Shown here: positions 1 through 7,349 of the stretch, one piece after another
Numbering within the stretch: the first letter of the stretch is position 1
Layout: every line of letters begins with the position of its first letter
Assembly: GCA_964405975.1 (NCBI GenBank)
Contig: CAYOPW010000043.1
Coordinates: 1 to 25,172, forward strand
Source: Hyphomicrobium_A sp964405975
GTDB lineage: Bacteria; Pseudomonadota; Alphaproteobacteria; Rhizobiales; Hyphomicrobiaceae
Length of the DNA stretch: 25,172 nucleotides
Direction: 5' to 3'
The notes under the pieces: model-generated
What the model was told of the DNA's origin: nothing
The model's input: only the letters and a program-made list of their open reading frames with translations
Databases searched by the model: none
Translations under genes and position numbers: made by a program

Positions 1-94
1 TGTAGCCAGCATTGATGTACGCCTCGTGGATTGTCTGACCATCCACGCGGTTCTGACAGTAGCGTTCGTGCTTGGCATTGCTCAGGACGGGCAT
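1..94 (-). CDS. Phage terminase small subunit-like protein, N-terminal part (cut by window edge)
   Basis: The frame opens with ATG at 92-94 on the minus strand and stays open for 31 codons to the window edge. The visible residues begin MPVLSNAKHERYCQNRV and go on to an 'AYINAGY' segment. This fits the N-terminal helix-turn-helix pattern of phage terminase small subunits, typically LSN-(A/P)-(K/R)-H-E...A-Y-x-x-A-G-Y. In that family the small subunit recognises phage DNA and recruits the large terminase for packaging. An AGGA lies about 10 bases before the start. Only 31 residues are visible, so the assignment rests on a short motif. The tRNA remnant at 318-363 supports a prophage context. Confidence 0.6.
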   Translation of the reverse strand, partial: MPVLSNAKHERYCQNRVDGQTIHEAYINAGY

Positions 95-109
95 CGGTCT
101 ATTATCCTG

Positions 110-226
110 TCAGAAGTGCCCCGGTGCGCAGAAGGTCGAGGCCTGCTTCGCCTGATGGCATTGAATGCACCTACTCGTTGCTCCTGAGTCCCAAGTGATC
201 GATGGCGGATTGACGGGGCAGTCCAT
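110..226 (-). CDS. Possible small Cys/His protein upstream of the terminase
   Basis: A 38-codon minus-strand frame starts with ATG at 224-226 and stops 15 bases before the terminase-like start. The C-terminal half has a C-x2-C-H ... C-x3-H arrangement (residues about 20-37) that could bind zinc. The same frame extends further upstream, but there it is simply the reverse strand of the tRNA remnant, so a longer protein is unlikely. No strong ribosome binding site is visible. I do not recognise a family, and it may be a chance frame. Confidence 0.2.
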   Translation of the reverse strand: MDCPVNPPSITWDSGATSRCIQCHQAKQASTFCAPGHF

Positions 227-317
227 TCTGACTTCGTCCCTAAGTGATTGACGCGTTATGCCGGGAACAATGCAGGAAAAGTCAGAATGGCCGTTGACTT
301 TATTGAGACTCTCCCGG

Positions 318-363
318 CTTCCTAATCTGAGGGTCCCAGGTTCGAATCCTGGCGGGGTCGCCA
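318..363 (+). other. tRNA-Arg(CCT) 3' remnant, likely attachment site (attR)
   Basis: This stretch reads as the 3' part of a tRNA: anticodon loop TTCCTAA (319-325, anticodon CCT at 321-323), 3' anticodon strand TCTGA, variable loop, T arm CCAGG-TTCGAAT-CCTGG, 3' acceptor strand CGGGGTC, discriminator G and encoded CCA (361-363). The bases before the loop (CCGGC) do not pair with TCTGA, and no D arm or 5' acceptor strand (expected GACCCCG) precedes it. It is therefore a truncated copy and not a functional tRNA. Integrases commonly use tRNA 3' halves and leave such a copy at the far end of the element. Its polarity puts the element to the left and host DNA to the right. Confidence 0.75.
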
Positions 364-546
364 ATGAATTCATACCGTTAGTTTTGTTCTGTGTTGAGTT
401 CGAAACTATGGAAGGCGGTGATCGCCAGCCCAATTCGATAACGATACCGATTGGGCAGATAGCCCACTGCTACCGATGAATTGTGCTGCCACGGGGTAAA
501 GCGAGCCATTGGAGCAAGTGGACCGGCGTCACACCGCCGGACCGGC

Positions 547-1080
547 TCAAAGGTGAGAAAATCGCTTGTCTGCCCGGCGCCGCGAACGCAACTTCCAATT
601 TGGAAGTTGGATGCTCGACGAAAGCCTACTGTCCGGCGAATCCCATAAGCGCCTGAAGCAGGCCTTCGTTGATCGCCAACAATATGAGAAACCAAGCCAT
701 CGTGGCGCATGCTGCGCCTGCCAGGAACCAAGGAAAGCAAACGGCGCGGAAAGCTCGCCTGTACTGATCCCGGTCACGGTTGCGAACTGCGGCCGATCAC
801 CCCGCTCGCTCCAACCGATAAGGAGTCCGCCACCAAAGGCTCCGTCATCACCGCCCCCCGAAATGGCGAGAACGTTGTTTGGTTTCGCAGCGAGCCCTGC
901 ACGACTGCGCCGTTGGTAAACCTTCTCGGCGAAAGCAAGTAGCTTGTCCGTGTCGCCGACTGCATAGAATCGCGCATCGGGAATATCCAAAGGTTGTGTC
1001 TTGGAGGCGAGCGCCAAGGGAACGGCCGGAAGACGATCCGTGCTTGCGCAACTGGCGAAGCCAAGCTGAATGACGCACAA
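547..1080 (-). pseudogene. Patatin-like phospholipase lipoprotein, decayed
   Basis: Residues about 69-118 carry the patatin signature: the oxyanion motif G-G-G-D-D-G-A-F-G and the nucleophile motif G-I-S-T-G, followed by APFAFLG. Active patatins are serine hydrolases with a Ser-Asp dyad. The frame loses resemblance just after APFAFLG, so the catalytic Asp half is missing. The N-terminus is also damaged. The open frame extends upstream to about 1170 and reads as a lipoprotein signal (hydrophobic run FTTLLLCVIQLGFASC with a lipobox Cys), but it has no ATG, and the listed start is a TTG inside the signal. The plausible ATG (about 1174) lies in a neighbouring frame, suggesting a frameshift. Loss at both ends argues for a pseudogene next to the integration site. 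Confidence 0.55.
626..796 (-). pseudogene. Possible C-terminal fragment of an unidentified membrane protein
   Basis: A second minus-strand frame overlaps the broken end of the patatin-like gene. It is open from 796 down to a TAG at 626-628 and ends with a strongly hydrophobic stretch, MAWFLILLAINEGLLQAL then MGFAGQ, like the last membrane helix of an integral protein. It has no convincing start of its own; the only ATG falls just before the helix. It may be the tail of another gene fused to the patatin fragment by a deletion, or a chance reading. The family is not recognised. Confidence 0.25.
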
Positions 1081-1439
1081 GAGCAGCGTCGTGAAAACGG
1101 CGCGCCAAAAATACGGCGCAGTATAGGAGCGGTTGGGGCAGATCCGCAGACGGCCTGCGCGGCTCGACCATTACGCATTGCCATTTGATGCCGAGCCTTG
1201 TTGACGAGCAGTTGCAGATAGGTGCGCTGGCACGCGGCGCCAAACACGGGGAGCGCTACCGATTAAGCTAGGAATTGGGCAAAGGGTTGGTAGCGAGCCT
1301 CCGGCCACGCCGATCACTCAATCTGTGCAGTCCATGTTGCAGCCGGCCTACCAACCCCATGAACTGCCATATTATCTGGCGATTTCCGCGCTTGCGGCGA
1401 TTTGTAGAGGCGACGCCCAACCAGGCGCTGCTCGTGCCA

Positions 1440-2096
1440 CTATCTGCGAAATATGAGCTTTTCCGCCTCAATCTTCGATTGCCATCCTTGCCGATCCAAT
1501 TCGGGATCGACGTGCTCTTCGTGCGGCCAACCAATGCAAAGATAGGCAACAAGACTCCATGCCTTTTGAACCTTCAATGCAGCAGCAACGCGTTCCGGCT
1601 CCAGGATAGAGACCCATCCCACGCCTAACCCGTGCGCGCGGGCGGCGAGCCAAAGCGTTTGGATGGCAGCAACGACCGAATAGCGCACGGACTCGGGCAT
1701 GGTTTGGCGGCCCAGGCCAGAGCCAACGTCCGTTTCCTCATCGGCAAAGATCGCCAGATGCACGGGAGCGGCCTTAAGACCCTCAAGTTTTAGACGCGCG
1801 TACATGCGGCGGCGCTCTCCCGAGTAGCCTTCGAGAGCGTCGGCGTTTGCGCGGGCAAAAGAAGCCTTGATCTCGTCGCGGCAACTTGGACGCTCGACAA
1901 GGACAAATCGCCAGGGCTGGCAATGCCCAACGGATGGTGCACTGGCAGCAAGTCCGATCAAAGACGAGATCAATTCTGGGGCGACAGGGTCGGTCTTGAA
2001 GCGGCGGACGTCGCGCCGCCAAAGGATTAGGTCGCGCAACGAGGCCTGGAACGTTGCATCGAAGCGAGGCGGTTCTGAAGATTGCCGACCGGTCAT
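1440..2096 (-). CDS. bluB: 5,6-dimethylbenzimidazole synthase BluB
   Basis: BluB is a flavin destructase: it uses O2 to cut reduced FMN into 5,6-dimethylbenzimidazole, the lower ligand base of B12. The 218-residue protein has the nitroreductase-like fold markers of BluB: RRDVRRF near residue 28 (phosphate contacts of FMN), SAPSVGHCQPWRF around 53-65, GLGVGWVSIL near 158 and the closing YLCIGWP near 187. Length is normal. The ATG overlaps the cobB stop in an ATGA (2093-2096), so it is the last gene of the minus-strand block. The product feeds CobT at 22155-23219. Together with cobG and cobF it marks an oxygen-using B12 pathway. Confidence 0.93.
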   Translation of the reverse strand: MTGRQSSEPPRFDATFQASLRDLILWRRDVRRFKTDPVAPELISSLIGLAASAPSVGHCQPWRFVLVERPSCRDEIKASFARANADALEGYSGERRRMYARLKLEGLKAAPVHLAIFADEETDVGSGLGRQTMPESVRYSVVAAIQTLWLAARAHGLGVGWVSILEPERVAAALKVQKAWSLVAYLCIGWPHEEHVDPELDRQGWQSKIEAEKLIFRR

Positions 2097-3445
2097 TCGT
2101 CCCCCCTATCCATCAAATGGAAGAATGTGCCGGAAACAGAGCCACGCTGTGAGCCGCGTTCTGCAACTGTATCGCCCTTCGCATCTCTAACGTCCGCTAA
2201 TGGCTGATCGGGATTGCTCGTCACGGTGGCATAGTGAAACTCATGTCCGAACAGTTCTATGCCGGGTTCTGCGATGGCGGTTTGAGCGTGAAAACGCACC
2301 CGGCGATAGCCTAAGTGCAGCTTTGTGTTTGCAAAACTGGACTCGAGCCCGAGCAGTCCGACCATTTCGTGCCGGTCGCTGTTTGCGTCTTGCAGACCTG
2401 TGCCGAGCACCATGTACCCACCGCATTCGCCGTGAACAGGAATGCCACGCGCTGCTGCGGTATGCAGGGCGGTCTTGAATCGGCTGGCTTGCGCGATCGT
2501 TGCGGCATGAAGCTCTGGATATCCTCCAGGCAGCCAGATGGCGTCGGAATCTGCGGCGGATTCTTCATTGGCAAGTGGCGAGAACGGAATGATTTCCGCG
2601 CCGGCATCGCGCCATCCTTCGAGAAGGTGCGGATAGATAAAGGAGAATGCACGGTCTTGTGCGAGCGCGATCCTTTGACCTGGTGGTTGAATCATTTTCG
2701 CGGCGCAGGATCGACCCTGCTCAGCATTTACAGAATTGATCGCAAATGAACGCACCGCTGCGAAGACATCATCGAGTGAGAGAGCGTCGCAAACGGCATC
2801 GGCAATGCTATTGAGCCGATCACCGAGATCACTCGTCTCGTCCGCCTGCACAAGACCCAGATGACGTTCGGGGAGAGTGAGGCCGTTTTTGCGGTATACC
2901 GCGCCAAAAAGGGGAAGGCCCAGGCGTTCAATGGCGCCGCCAACGATGTGTTCGTGGCGTGCGCTGGATATGCCATTCAAGATGATGCCCGCGATCTGAA
3001 CGTCATCGCGGTATACCTTGCACCCGAGCGCGACAGCCGCCGCCGTCTCCGCCTGAGCCCACACGTCGAGGACGAGTAAGACCGGCCATCCCGTGAGTGC
3101 AGCAAGGTCTGCCGTAGAACCCTTTCCGCATTGGCCCGTTACCGGTGCTCCATCGAACAGGCCCATCACGCCTTCGACTATGCACACGTCGGTATTCATG
3201 GCGGCCCTTTGCACGAGAGCGGCGATGAGCTCCGGCCTCATGGCCCAGGTGTCGAGGTTAATGCTCGTCCGTCCGGCGGCAGCGGAATGGAATGCAGGGT
3301 CGATGTAGTCGGGCCCGCACTTGAATGGCTGCACGGCGAGGCCTTGACGGCGCAGCGCACGCATAAGACCGAGCGCTATCGTCGTCTTCCCAGCCCCGGA
3401 GCGAGGTGCTGCAATTATCAGGCCGCGAGGACTAGCATTTGCCAT
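2093..3445 (-). CDS. cobB: Hydrogenobyrinic acid a,c-diamide synthase CobB
   Basis: This enzyme amidates the a and c side chains of hydrogenobyrinic acid with glutamine and ATP. The 450-residue protein starts with a P-loop domain (AAPRSGAGKTT, residues about 12-22) and continues with CGPDYIDPAFH, typical of the CobB/CbiA family. It ends in a class I glutamine amidotransferase domain with WLPGGYPELH, the nucleophile Cys near 341 in GECGGYM and the His motif GHEFHY near 400. The start could be GTG at 3448 or ATG at 3445; I chose ATG because an AGGA sits 6 bases before it and only 3 before the GTG. It lies 12 bases after cobM and overlaps bluB by 4 bases. Its product is the substrate of the CobN-containing chelatase. 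Confidence 0.93.
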   Translation of the reverse strand: MANASPRGLIIAAPRSGAGKTTIALGLMRALRRQGLAVQPFKCGPDYIDPAFHSAAAGRTSINLDTWAMRPELIAALVQRAAMNTDVCIVEGVMGLFDGAPVTGQCGKGSTADLAALTGWPVLLVLDVWAQAETAAAVALGCKVYRDDVQIAGIILNGISSARHEHIVGGAIERLGLPLFGAVYRKNGLTLPERHLGLVQADETSDLGDRLNSIADAVCDALSLDDVFAAVRSFAINSVNAEQGRSCAAKMIQPPGQRIALAQDRAFSFIYPHLLEGWRDAGAEIIPFSPLANEESAADSDAIWLPGGYPELHAATIAQASRFKTALHTAAARGIPVHGECGGYMVLGTGLQDANSDRHEMVGLLGLESSFANTKLHLGYRRVRFHAQTAIAEPGIELFGHEFHYATVTSNPDQPLADVRDAKGDTVAERGSQRGSVSGTFFHLMDRGDE

Positions 3446-3457
3446 CACGATTCCTGT

Positions 3458-4222
3458 TCATGCCGACCTGCCGCGAAAGCGACGTTGGTATCCGGGATCG
3501 TAAAGCGCGCTCTCGCGGAAATCGTGAGCTGCAAGTGCCCGACCAACAAGAATGAGTGCGGTGCGCTCAATGCCGCCGTCTTCTGCTAGGTGCTGCACAA
3601 TCGTGCCAAGAGTAGCTCGGATGATGCGTTCATCAGGCCAGCTTGCGCGATAAACGACGGCGGCGGCACATTCGGGTCCATAGAAGGGGACGACCTGTTC
3701 GACGACTTGCGGCAAGGATTGGATCGAAAGGTGAATGGCAAGCGTCGCACCTGTAGCGGCAAAAGCTGAGAGCGCCTCTTTTTCTGGCATGGCGGAAGCG
3801 CGTCCAGGGGTGCGCGTGAGTACGACGGACTGCGCAACTTCGGGAAGTGTTAGCTCACAGCGCAGAGCAGAAGCGGCTGCGGCAAAGGACGGAACGCCGG
3901 GCGTAATCGTATATGCGATCTTGAGTGCGTCTAGGCGCCGGAGTTGCTCGCCGAGCGCGCTCCATATCGATAAATCGCCGGAATGGAGACGCGCAACGTC
4001 TTCACCTTCTGCAGTCGCGCGTACAAACTCGCTCACGATCTCATCCAGCGACATTGGAGCGGTATTCACGATCTGCGCGCCTTTGGGGCAGTGCGCAAGC
4101 AGCGACTCCGAGACGATGGATCCTGCATAAAGACACACACCGCAACGTGCGATCAGGTCGCGCCCGCGTACTGTGATGAGGTCGGGCGCGCCCGGTCCTG
4201 CGCCAATGAAATGAACAGTCAT
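3458..4222 (-). CDS. cobM: Precorrin-4 C11-methyltransferase CobM
   Basis: CobM transfers a methyl group from S-adenosylmethionine to C11 of precorrin-4. The 254-residue protein has the tetrapyrrole methylase layout: N-terminal glycine loop FIGAGPGAPDLIT (residues 5-17), the family sequence LYAGSIV near 32, the second loop HSGDLSIWSA near 80 and TPGVPSFAAAASAL near 107. Length is typical. Its ATG overlaps the stop of cobE in an ATGA (4219-4222), which suggests translational coupling. The LYAGSIV and HSGD-SIW sequences separate it from the other methylases in this window (CobI, CobJ, CobL and CobF). Confidence 0.93.
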   Translation of the reverse strand: MTVHFIGAGPGAPDLITVRGRDLIARCGVCLYAGSIVSESLLAHCPKGAQIVNTAPMSLDEIVSEFVRATAEGEDVARLHSGDLSIWSALGEQLRRLDALKIAYTITPGVPSFAAAASALRCELTLPEVAQSVVLTRTPGRASAMPEKEALSAFAATGATLAIHLSIQSLPQVVEQVVPFYGPECAAAVVYRASWPDERIIRATLGTIVQHLAEDGGIERTALILVGRALAAHDFRESALYDPGYQRRFRGRSA

Positions 4223-4602
4223 CGGCCCTCTCCGACGGCGATGGCACAGGTGACGGTCTTCGTCGTTATGCGAGGGGCGAGAAGTCGAGCCGAGCGGCCC
4301 GCCGCCGCGAGTGCAGCAGTTTCTGCGATTGAGGGTACGCCTTTAAGTGCGACGACTCGCGGAGACGACGTTAGCGCGTGGCCGGCAACGAGCTCCATTT
4401 CGCTGTGGCTGACAAAGACGAGAGGCAGAGCCAACGATTCTGCGGTCGCAAGGATAGCTGCCTCTGAGCTTTTCGAGACTTCCGTCGACAGTGCGTCTAT
4501 CTGCGAACGGCTGACACGACAATGCTCAAGAGCCGTTGCAATGGCCTCGCTTACGGCGTCTGCGGTGACGCCTATTCGACAACCTATCCCGGCTACCATC
4601 AT
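4219..4602 (-). CDS. cobE: CobE, cobalamin biosynthesis protein (CbiG C-terminal-like)
   Basis: The 127-residue protein matches the CobE/CbiG C-terminal family: VAGIGCRIGVTADAV at the start, ALSTEVSKSSEAAILATAE in the middle and SSPRVVALKGVPSIAETAAL further on. In the anaerobic pathway the CbiG family opens the C20 lactone of cobalt-precorrin-5A; in aerobic organisms CobE is a stand-alone homologue of the C-terminal part, and its exact role is less settled. It sits between cobL and cobM with ATGA overlaps on both sides (4599-4602 and 4219-4222), as in other alphaproteobacterial clusters. Since a recognisable cobF is also present, CobE here is not simply replacing it. Confidence 0.85.
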   Translation of the reverse strand: MMVAGIGCRIGVTADAVSEAIATALEHCRVSRSQIDALSTEVSKSSEAAILATAESLALPLVFVSHSEMELVAGHALTSSPRVVALKGVPSIAETAALAAAGRSARLLAPRITTKTVTCAIAVGEGR

Positions 4603-5831
4603 GGCTTAGTTACCCACCAGTGTGTAATGGGCATGGATGGCCGCCAACCATGCAGAGCACCGATTTTATCGGCACGCGAGATATTGAGACGCAACAACTC
4701 GCCTCCGAGCTGCTTGAAGGCGTCGAGCAAGATCATTTCGTTATTGAGCGTGACGGAATTCGCAACCAGTCTTCCCCCCGGTTTCAGTGCTGTCCAAGCT
4801 GCCTGTAGGACGCCGTCCGCGAGGCCACCACCAATGAAGACAGCGTCAGGTTTGGGAAGGCCCTCAAGAGCGGCCGGTGCATGTCCGGTAACAATGTCTA
4901 ACTCCGGAGCCCCAAGCGCAGCCGCATTGCGTGCAGCTCTGTCCGCCCGGTCAGGCCGTTGTTCGATACCTATCGCGCGCAGACTGGGATGACGGAGCAT
5001 CCATTCGATGGCGATCGAACCCGCACCAAGTCCGATATCCCAAAGCAGTTCGCCTTGGCGCGGCGCTAGGGAGGAGAGCACGGTGGCTCGTACTTCGCGT
5101 TTCGTTAGCTGACCATCGTTTTCAAAAAGCGAGTCATCGAGCCCGCAGGCCAAGTGAGTAAGGCAGCTTTCTGTTTTCGCGACAACTTCAACGGCAACCG
5201 TGTTCAGTGCATCCACGTCGGAGAAATTGAAATCTTTGGCCAGCGCCTCGCGGACGCGCTCGCGCGGACCGCCCATCAACTCCAGGACGACGATCCGGCT
5301 TGCGCCAACGCCGCGCTCAGTCAGCAAGGTCGCAAGTTTTAGCGGCGTTGCGCCGTCCCATGATAAAGCCAGAATGCGGGCGCCGGGCTGCAGATGGCGA
5401 ATGACACCTTCGAGCGCGCGGCCATGCAATGTGATGGTCGCGACATCCTGTAATGCCCAGCCCATGCGAGCAGCCGCAAGCGAAAATGCCGAAGCATTAG
5501 GTATGGCTGAGAACTCGTCGGCAGAAACAAGAGTGGCGAGTTGCTTACCGATGCCGAAGTGAAACGGATCGCCGCTGGCAAGGACGGCCACGGGCTTTCC
5601 ACGCCGAGCCAGGATATGAGGGAATGCGTCCTGGATCGGGCTAGGCCACGTGAGGCGCTCCCCTCGAATAAGCGGACTGGCAAGCTCTAGGTGGCGCGTA
5701 CCGCCCACGACGAGCTCCGCACCCTCGATGAGGCGCTGGGAAATGGGCGAGAGGCCGGCGACACCGTCTTCACCGATGCCAACGATGGACAGCCACCGTT
5801 TGTGTGTGCTGTTTGTCGTTCGATCTGCCAT
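4599..5831 (-). CDS. cobL: Precorrin-6B C5,15-methyltransferase (decarboxylating) CobL
   Basis: CobL methylates C5 and C15 of the corrin precursor and removes the acetate carboxyl at C12. The 410-residue protein is the usual two-domain fusion. The N-terminal CbiE-like tetrapyrrole methylase has SIVGIGEDG and LASGDPFHFGIG. The C-terminal CbiT-like Rossmann methyltransferase has LLWDIGLGAGSIAIEW and ends with a THWWVTKP tail. Two starts are possible: ATG at 5831 (MADRTT) or ATG at 5846 (MSVPEMADRTT), neither with a strong ribosome binding site. I list the shorter one. The longer start would share its CATG with the cobK start codon on the other strand. The stop overlaps the cobE start by 4 bases. 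Confidence 0.92.
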   Translation of the reverse strand: MADRTTNSTHKRWLSIVGIGEDGVAGLSPISQRLIEGAELVVGGTRHLELASPLIRGERLTWPSPIQDAFPHILARRGKPVAVLASGDPFHFGIGKQLATLVSADEFSAIPNASAFSLAAARMGWALQDVATITLHGRALEGVIRHLQPGARILALSWDGATPLKLATLLTERGVGASRIVVLELMGGPRERVREALAKDFNFSDVDALNTVAVEVVAKTESCLTHLACGLDDSLFENDGQLTKREVRATVLSSLAPRQGELLWDIGLGAGSIAIEWMLRHPSLRAIGIEQRPDRADRAARNAAALGAPELDIVTGHAPAALEGLPKPDAVFIGGGLADGVLQAAWTALKPGGRLVANSVTLNNEMILLDAFKQLGGELLRLNISRADKIGALHGWRPSMPITHWWVTKP

Positions 5832-5844
5832 TTCAGGGACGGAC

Positions 5845-6618
5845 ATGCGCGTTCTCATTCTCGGCGGCACGACGGAAGCAAGTGAACTCGCGCAGCTCAT
5901 AGCGCGCGAGGAACGGTTCTCGCCCATACTGTCGCTGGCAGGGCGTACTGCTTTGCCGGTCTTGCCGCCCGTGCCTCACCGTGTCGGTGGCTTTGGCGGG
6001 GTTGAAGGACTTGTCGATTGGCTCAGTTCTGAGCGCATTGACGTCATTGTCGATGCCACGCATCCGTTCGCCAGCCAGATCTCCCAGAATGCTGCCAGCG
6101 CATCGCGAACACTTGGACTTCCACTTGTTTCGATCGTGCGACCGTGCTGGGTGGCGCTCTGCGGCGATAGTTGGGTACACGTCGATAGCATCGATGCCGC
6201 TGCCGCTGCGCTCGGCTCGCAACCGCGCCGCGTCTTTCTGACTGTCGGACGACTTGAGCTCGCGGCTTTCCGGGCAGCGCCACAACATGCCTATGTGATC
6301 CGCACGATCGACACGCCTGATGAAGCTGTCCTGCCACCGCAAACGCAGCTTCTCTTGGATCGCGGGCCCTTCAAAGAGGAGGACGAAATCCGCCTGCTCC
6401 AAGACAATGCGATTGACGTTCTTGTGACCAAGAACTCGGGTGGGCAGGCGACCTACGGGAAGATCGCCGCTGCCCGCAGACTGAGTTTGCCCGTTGTAAT
6501 GGTAAAGCGGCCACCAGAACCGCCAGGCGAGCGCGTTCAAGACGCGTTCGGTGCACTTCAATGGCTTCAGCGTCAGGGGTTTGCTCATTTCGAAGTGCCG
6601 TCCGAACGGGGCGTATAG
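5845..6618 (+). CDS. cobK: Precorrin-6A reductase CobK
   Basis: CobK reduces precorrin-6A to precorrin-6B with NADPH. The 257-residue product opens with the dinucleotide-binding loop MRVLILGGTTEASELAQ and continues with VGGFGGVEGLVDWL, the family sequence DATHPFASQISQNA near residue 71 and VTKNSGGQATYGKIAAA near 193-210. The ATG at 5845-5847 is preceded by AGGGACGG at good spacing. It is the only plus-strand gene inside the long minus-strand block: it lies divergent from cobL with start codons touching, and convergent on cobJ with a 34-base overlap at 6585-6618. Any message reading from cobJ towards cobL would be antisense to it. Confidence 0.93.
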   Translation: MRVLILGGTTEASELAQLIAREERFSPILSLAGRTALPVLPPVPHRVGGFGGVEGLVDWLSSERIDVIVDATHPFASQISQNAASASRTLGLPLVSIVRPCWVALCGDSWVHVDSIDAAAAALGSQPRRVFLTVGRLELAAFRAAPQHAYVIRTIDTPDEAVLPPQTQLLLDRGPFKEEDEIRLLQDNAIDVLVTKNSGGQATYGKIAAARRLSLPVVMVKRPPEPPGERVQDAFGALQWLQRQGFAHFEVPSERGV

Positions 6619-7349
6619 ACCCAAGGTACGGCCCCATCACGAGCGATGAGGCGCGTCGTGCTCGACCCAATGACGACCAGTGTACGCATATCGGCTGCGA
6701 ACTGATCGGCGCGATCCAATGTTGTAACGGTGAGCTTCATGTCCGGTGTGCCCGCAGCTTGAACGAACAAAACGACGGTTTCGGGCGCCTTCCATTGTCG
6801 CAAGAAAGCCAGCGCGCGGGGCAACTGGCCGGGCCGGGCACGTGAGGCTGGATTGTAAAATGAAATGACGAAGTCGGCCTTCGCGGCCGCCTCCAGGCGT
6901 TGCTCGATTGTGGTCCACGCTTTGAGATTGTCGGACAACGAGATCGCGCAGAAGTCTCCGCCCAATGGCGCGCCGGCGTGGGCTGCTGCGGCCAGCATCG
7001 CCGTTATGCCCGGTTGGACATGAATATCGAGAGTGCGCCACTGCGCGTCCCCTTTCTCGATTGCTTCGAATACGGCAGCGGCCATGGCGAATACACCCGG
7101 ATCGCCGCTGGAAACGAGCGCAACCTTCCGTCCTTCCGCAGCGAGCCTCAATGCATGGCGTGCGCGATCAATCTCGACGCGGTTACCGGAGGCGTGCCGG
7201 CGTTGTCCTGGCTTTGTTTCCGGCACGCGTTCAAGATAGGTCGTGTAACCGACGAGGTCAGTTGCTTCGCTGAGGGCCAGAGACACAGCCGGTGTCATCA
7301 GTTCGGCCGCGCCGGGTCCTAATCCCACGACAGTTAGCGAGCCGCTCAT
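6585..7349 (-). CDS. cobJ: Precorrin-3B C17-methyltransferase CobJ
   Basis: CobJ methylates C17 of precorrin-3B and promotes ring contraction to precorrin-4. From ATG 7349 the protein has 254 residues, with SLTVVGLGPGAAELMTP at the N-terminus, DLVGYTTYL near 29, LVSSGDPGVFAMA near 79, HVQPGITAMLAAAAHAGAPL near 108 and FYNPASRARPGQL near 162; the last is characteristic of CobJ/CbiH. A TTG-initiated extension upstream is unlikely because it would overlap cobI by about 70 bases. The chosen ATG forms an ATGA with the cobI stop (7346-7349). The 3' end overlaps the convergent cobK. Confidence 0.93.
   Translation of the reverse strand: MSGSLTVVGLGPGAAELMTPAVSLALSEATDLVGYTTYLERVPETKPGQRRHASGNRVEIDRARHALRLAAEGRKVALVSSGDPGVFAMAAAVFEAIEKGDAQWRTLDIHVQPGITAMLAAAAHAGAPLGGDFCAISLSDNLKAWTTIEQRLEAAAKADFVISFYNPASRARPGQLPRALAFLRQWKAPETVVLFVQAAGTPDMKLTVTTLDRADQFAADMRTLVVIGSSTTRLIARDGAVPWVYTPRSDGTSK

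Larger units (their letters stand above)
1..363. mobile_element. Right end of a probable prophage integrated at tRNA-Arg(CCT)
   Basis: Two signals coincide: a terminase small-subunit-like start at 1-94 and a tRNA 3' remnant at 318-363. An intact tRNA-Arg(CCT) and an integrase gene would be expected to the left, outside the window. Only the last few hundred bases are seen, so the element could be a full prophage, a satellite or a remnant. Confidence 0.5.

Noticed and set aside
258..479. Plus-strand frame reading SRLPNLRVPGSNPGGVA
   Set aside because: This is the typical false translation of a tRNA 3' end.
774..1247. Overlapping minus-strand frames of 131-157 residues in the patatin region
   Set aside because: They lack family resemblance and are shadows of the patatin-like frame, though the ATG near 1174 may be its displaced start.
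5650..5844. N-terminal extension of cobK by 65 residues
   Set aside because: The sequence is antisense to cobL, without dinucleotide-fold features; MRVLILGG at 5845 is the natural start.
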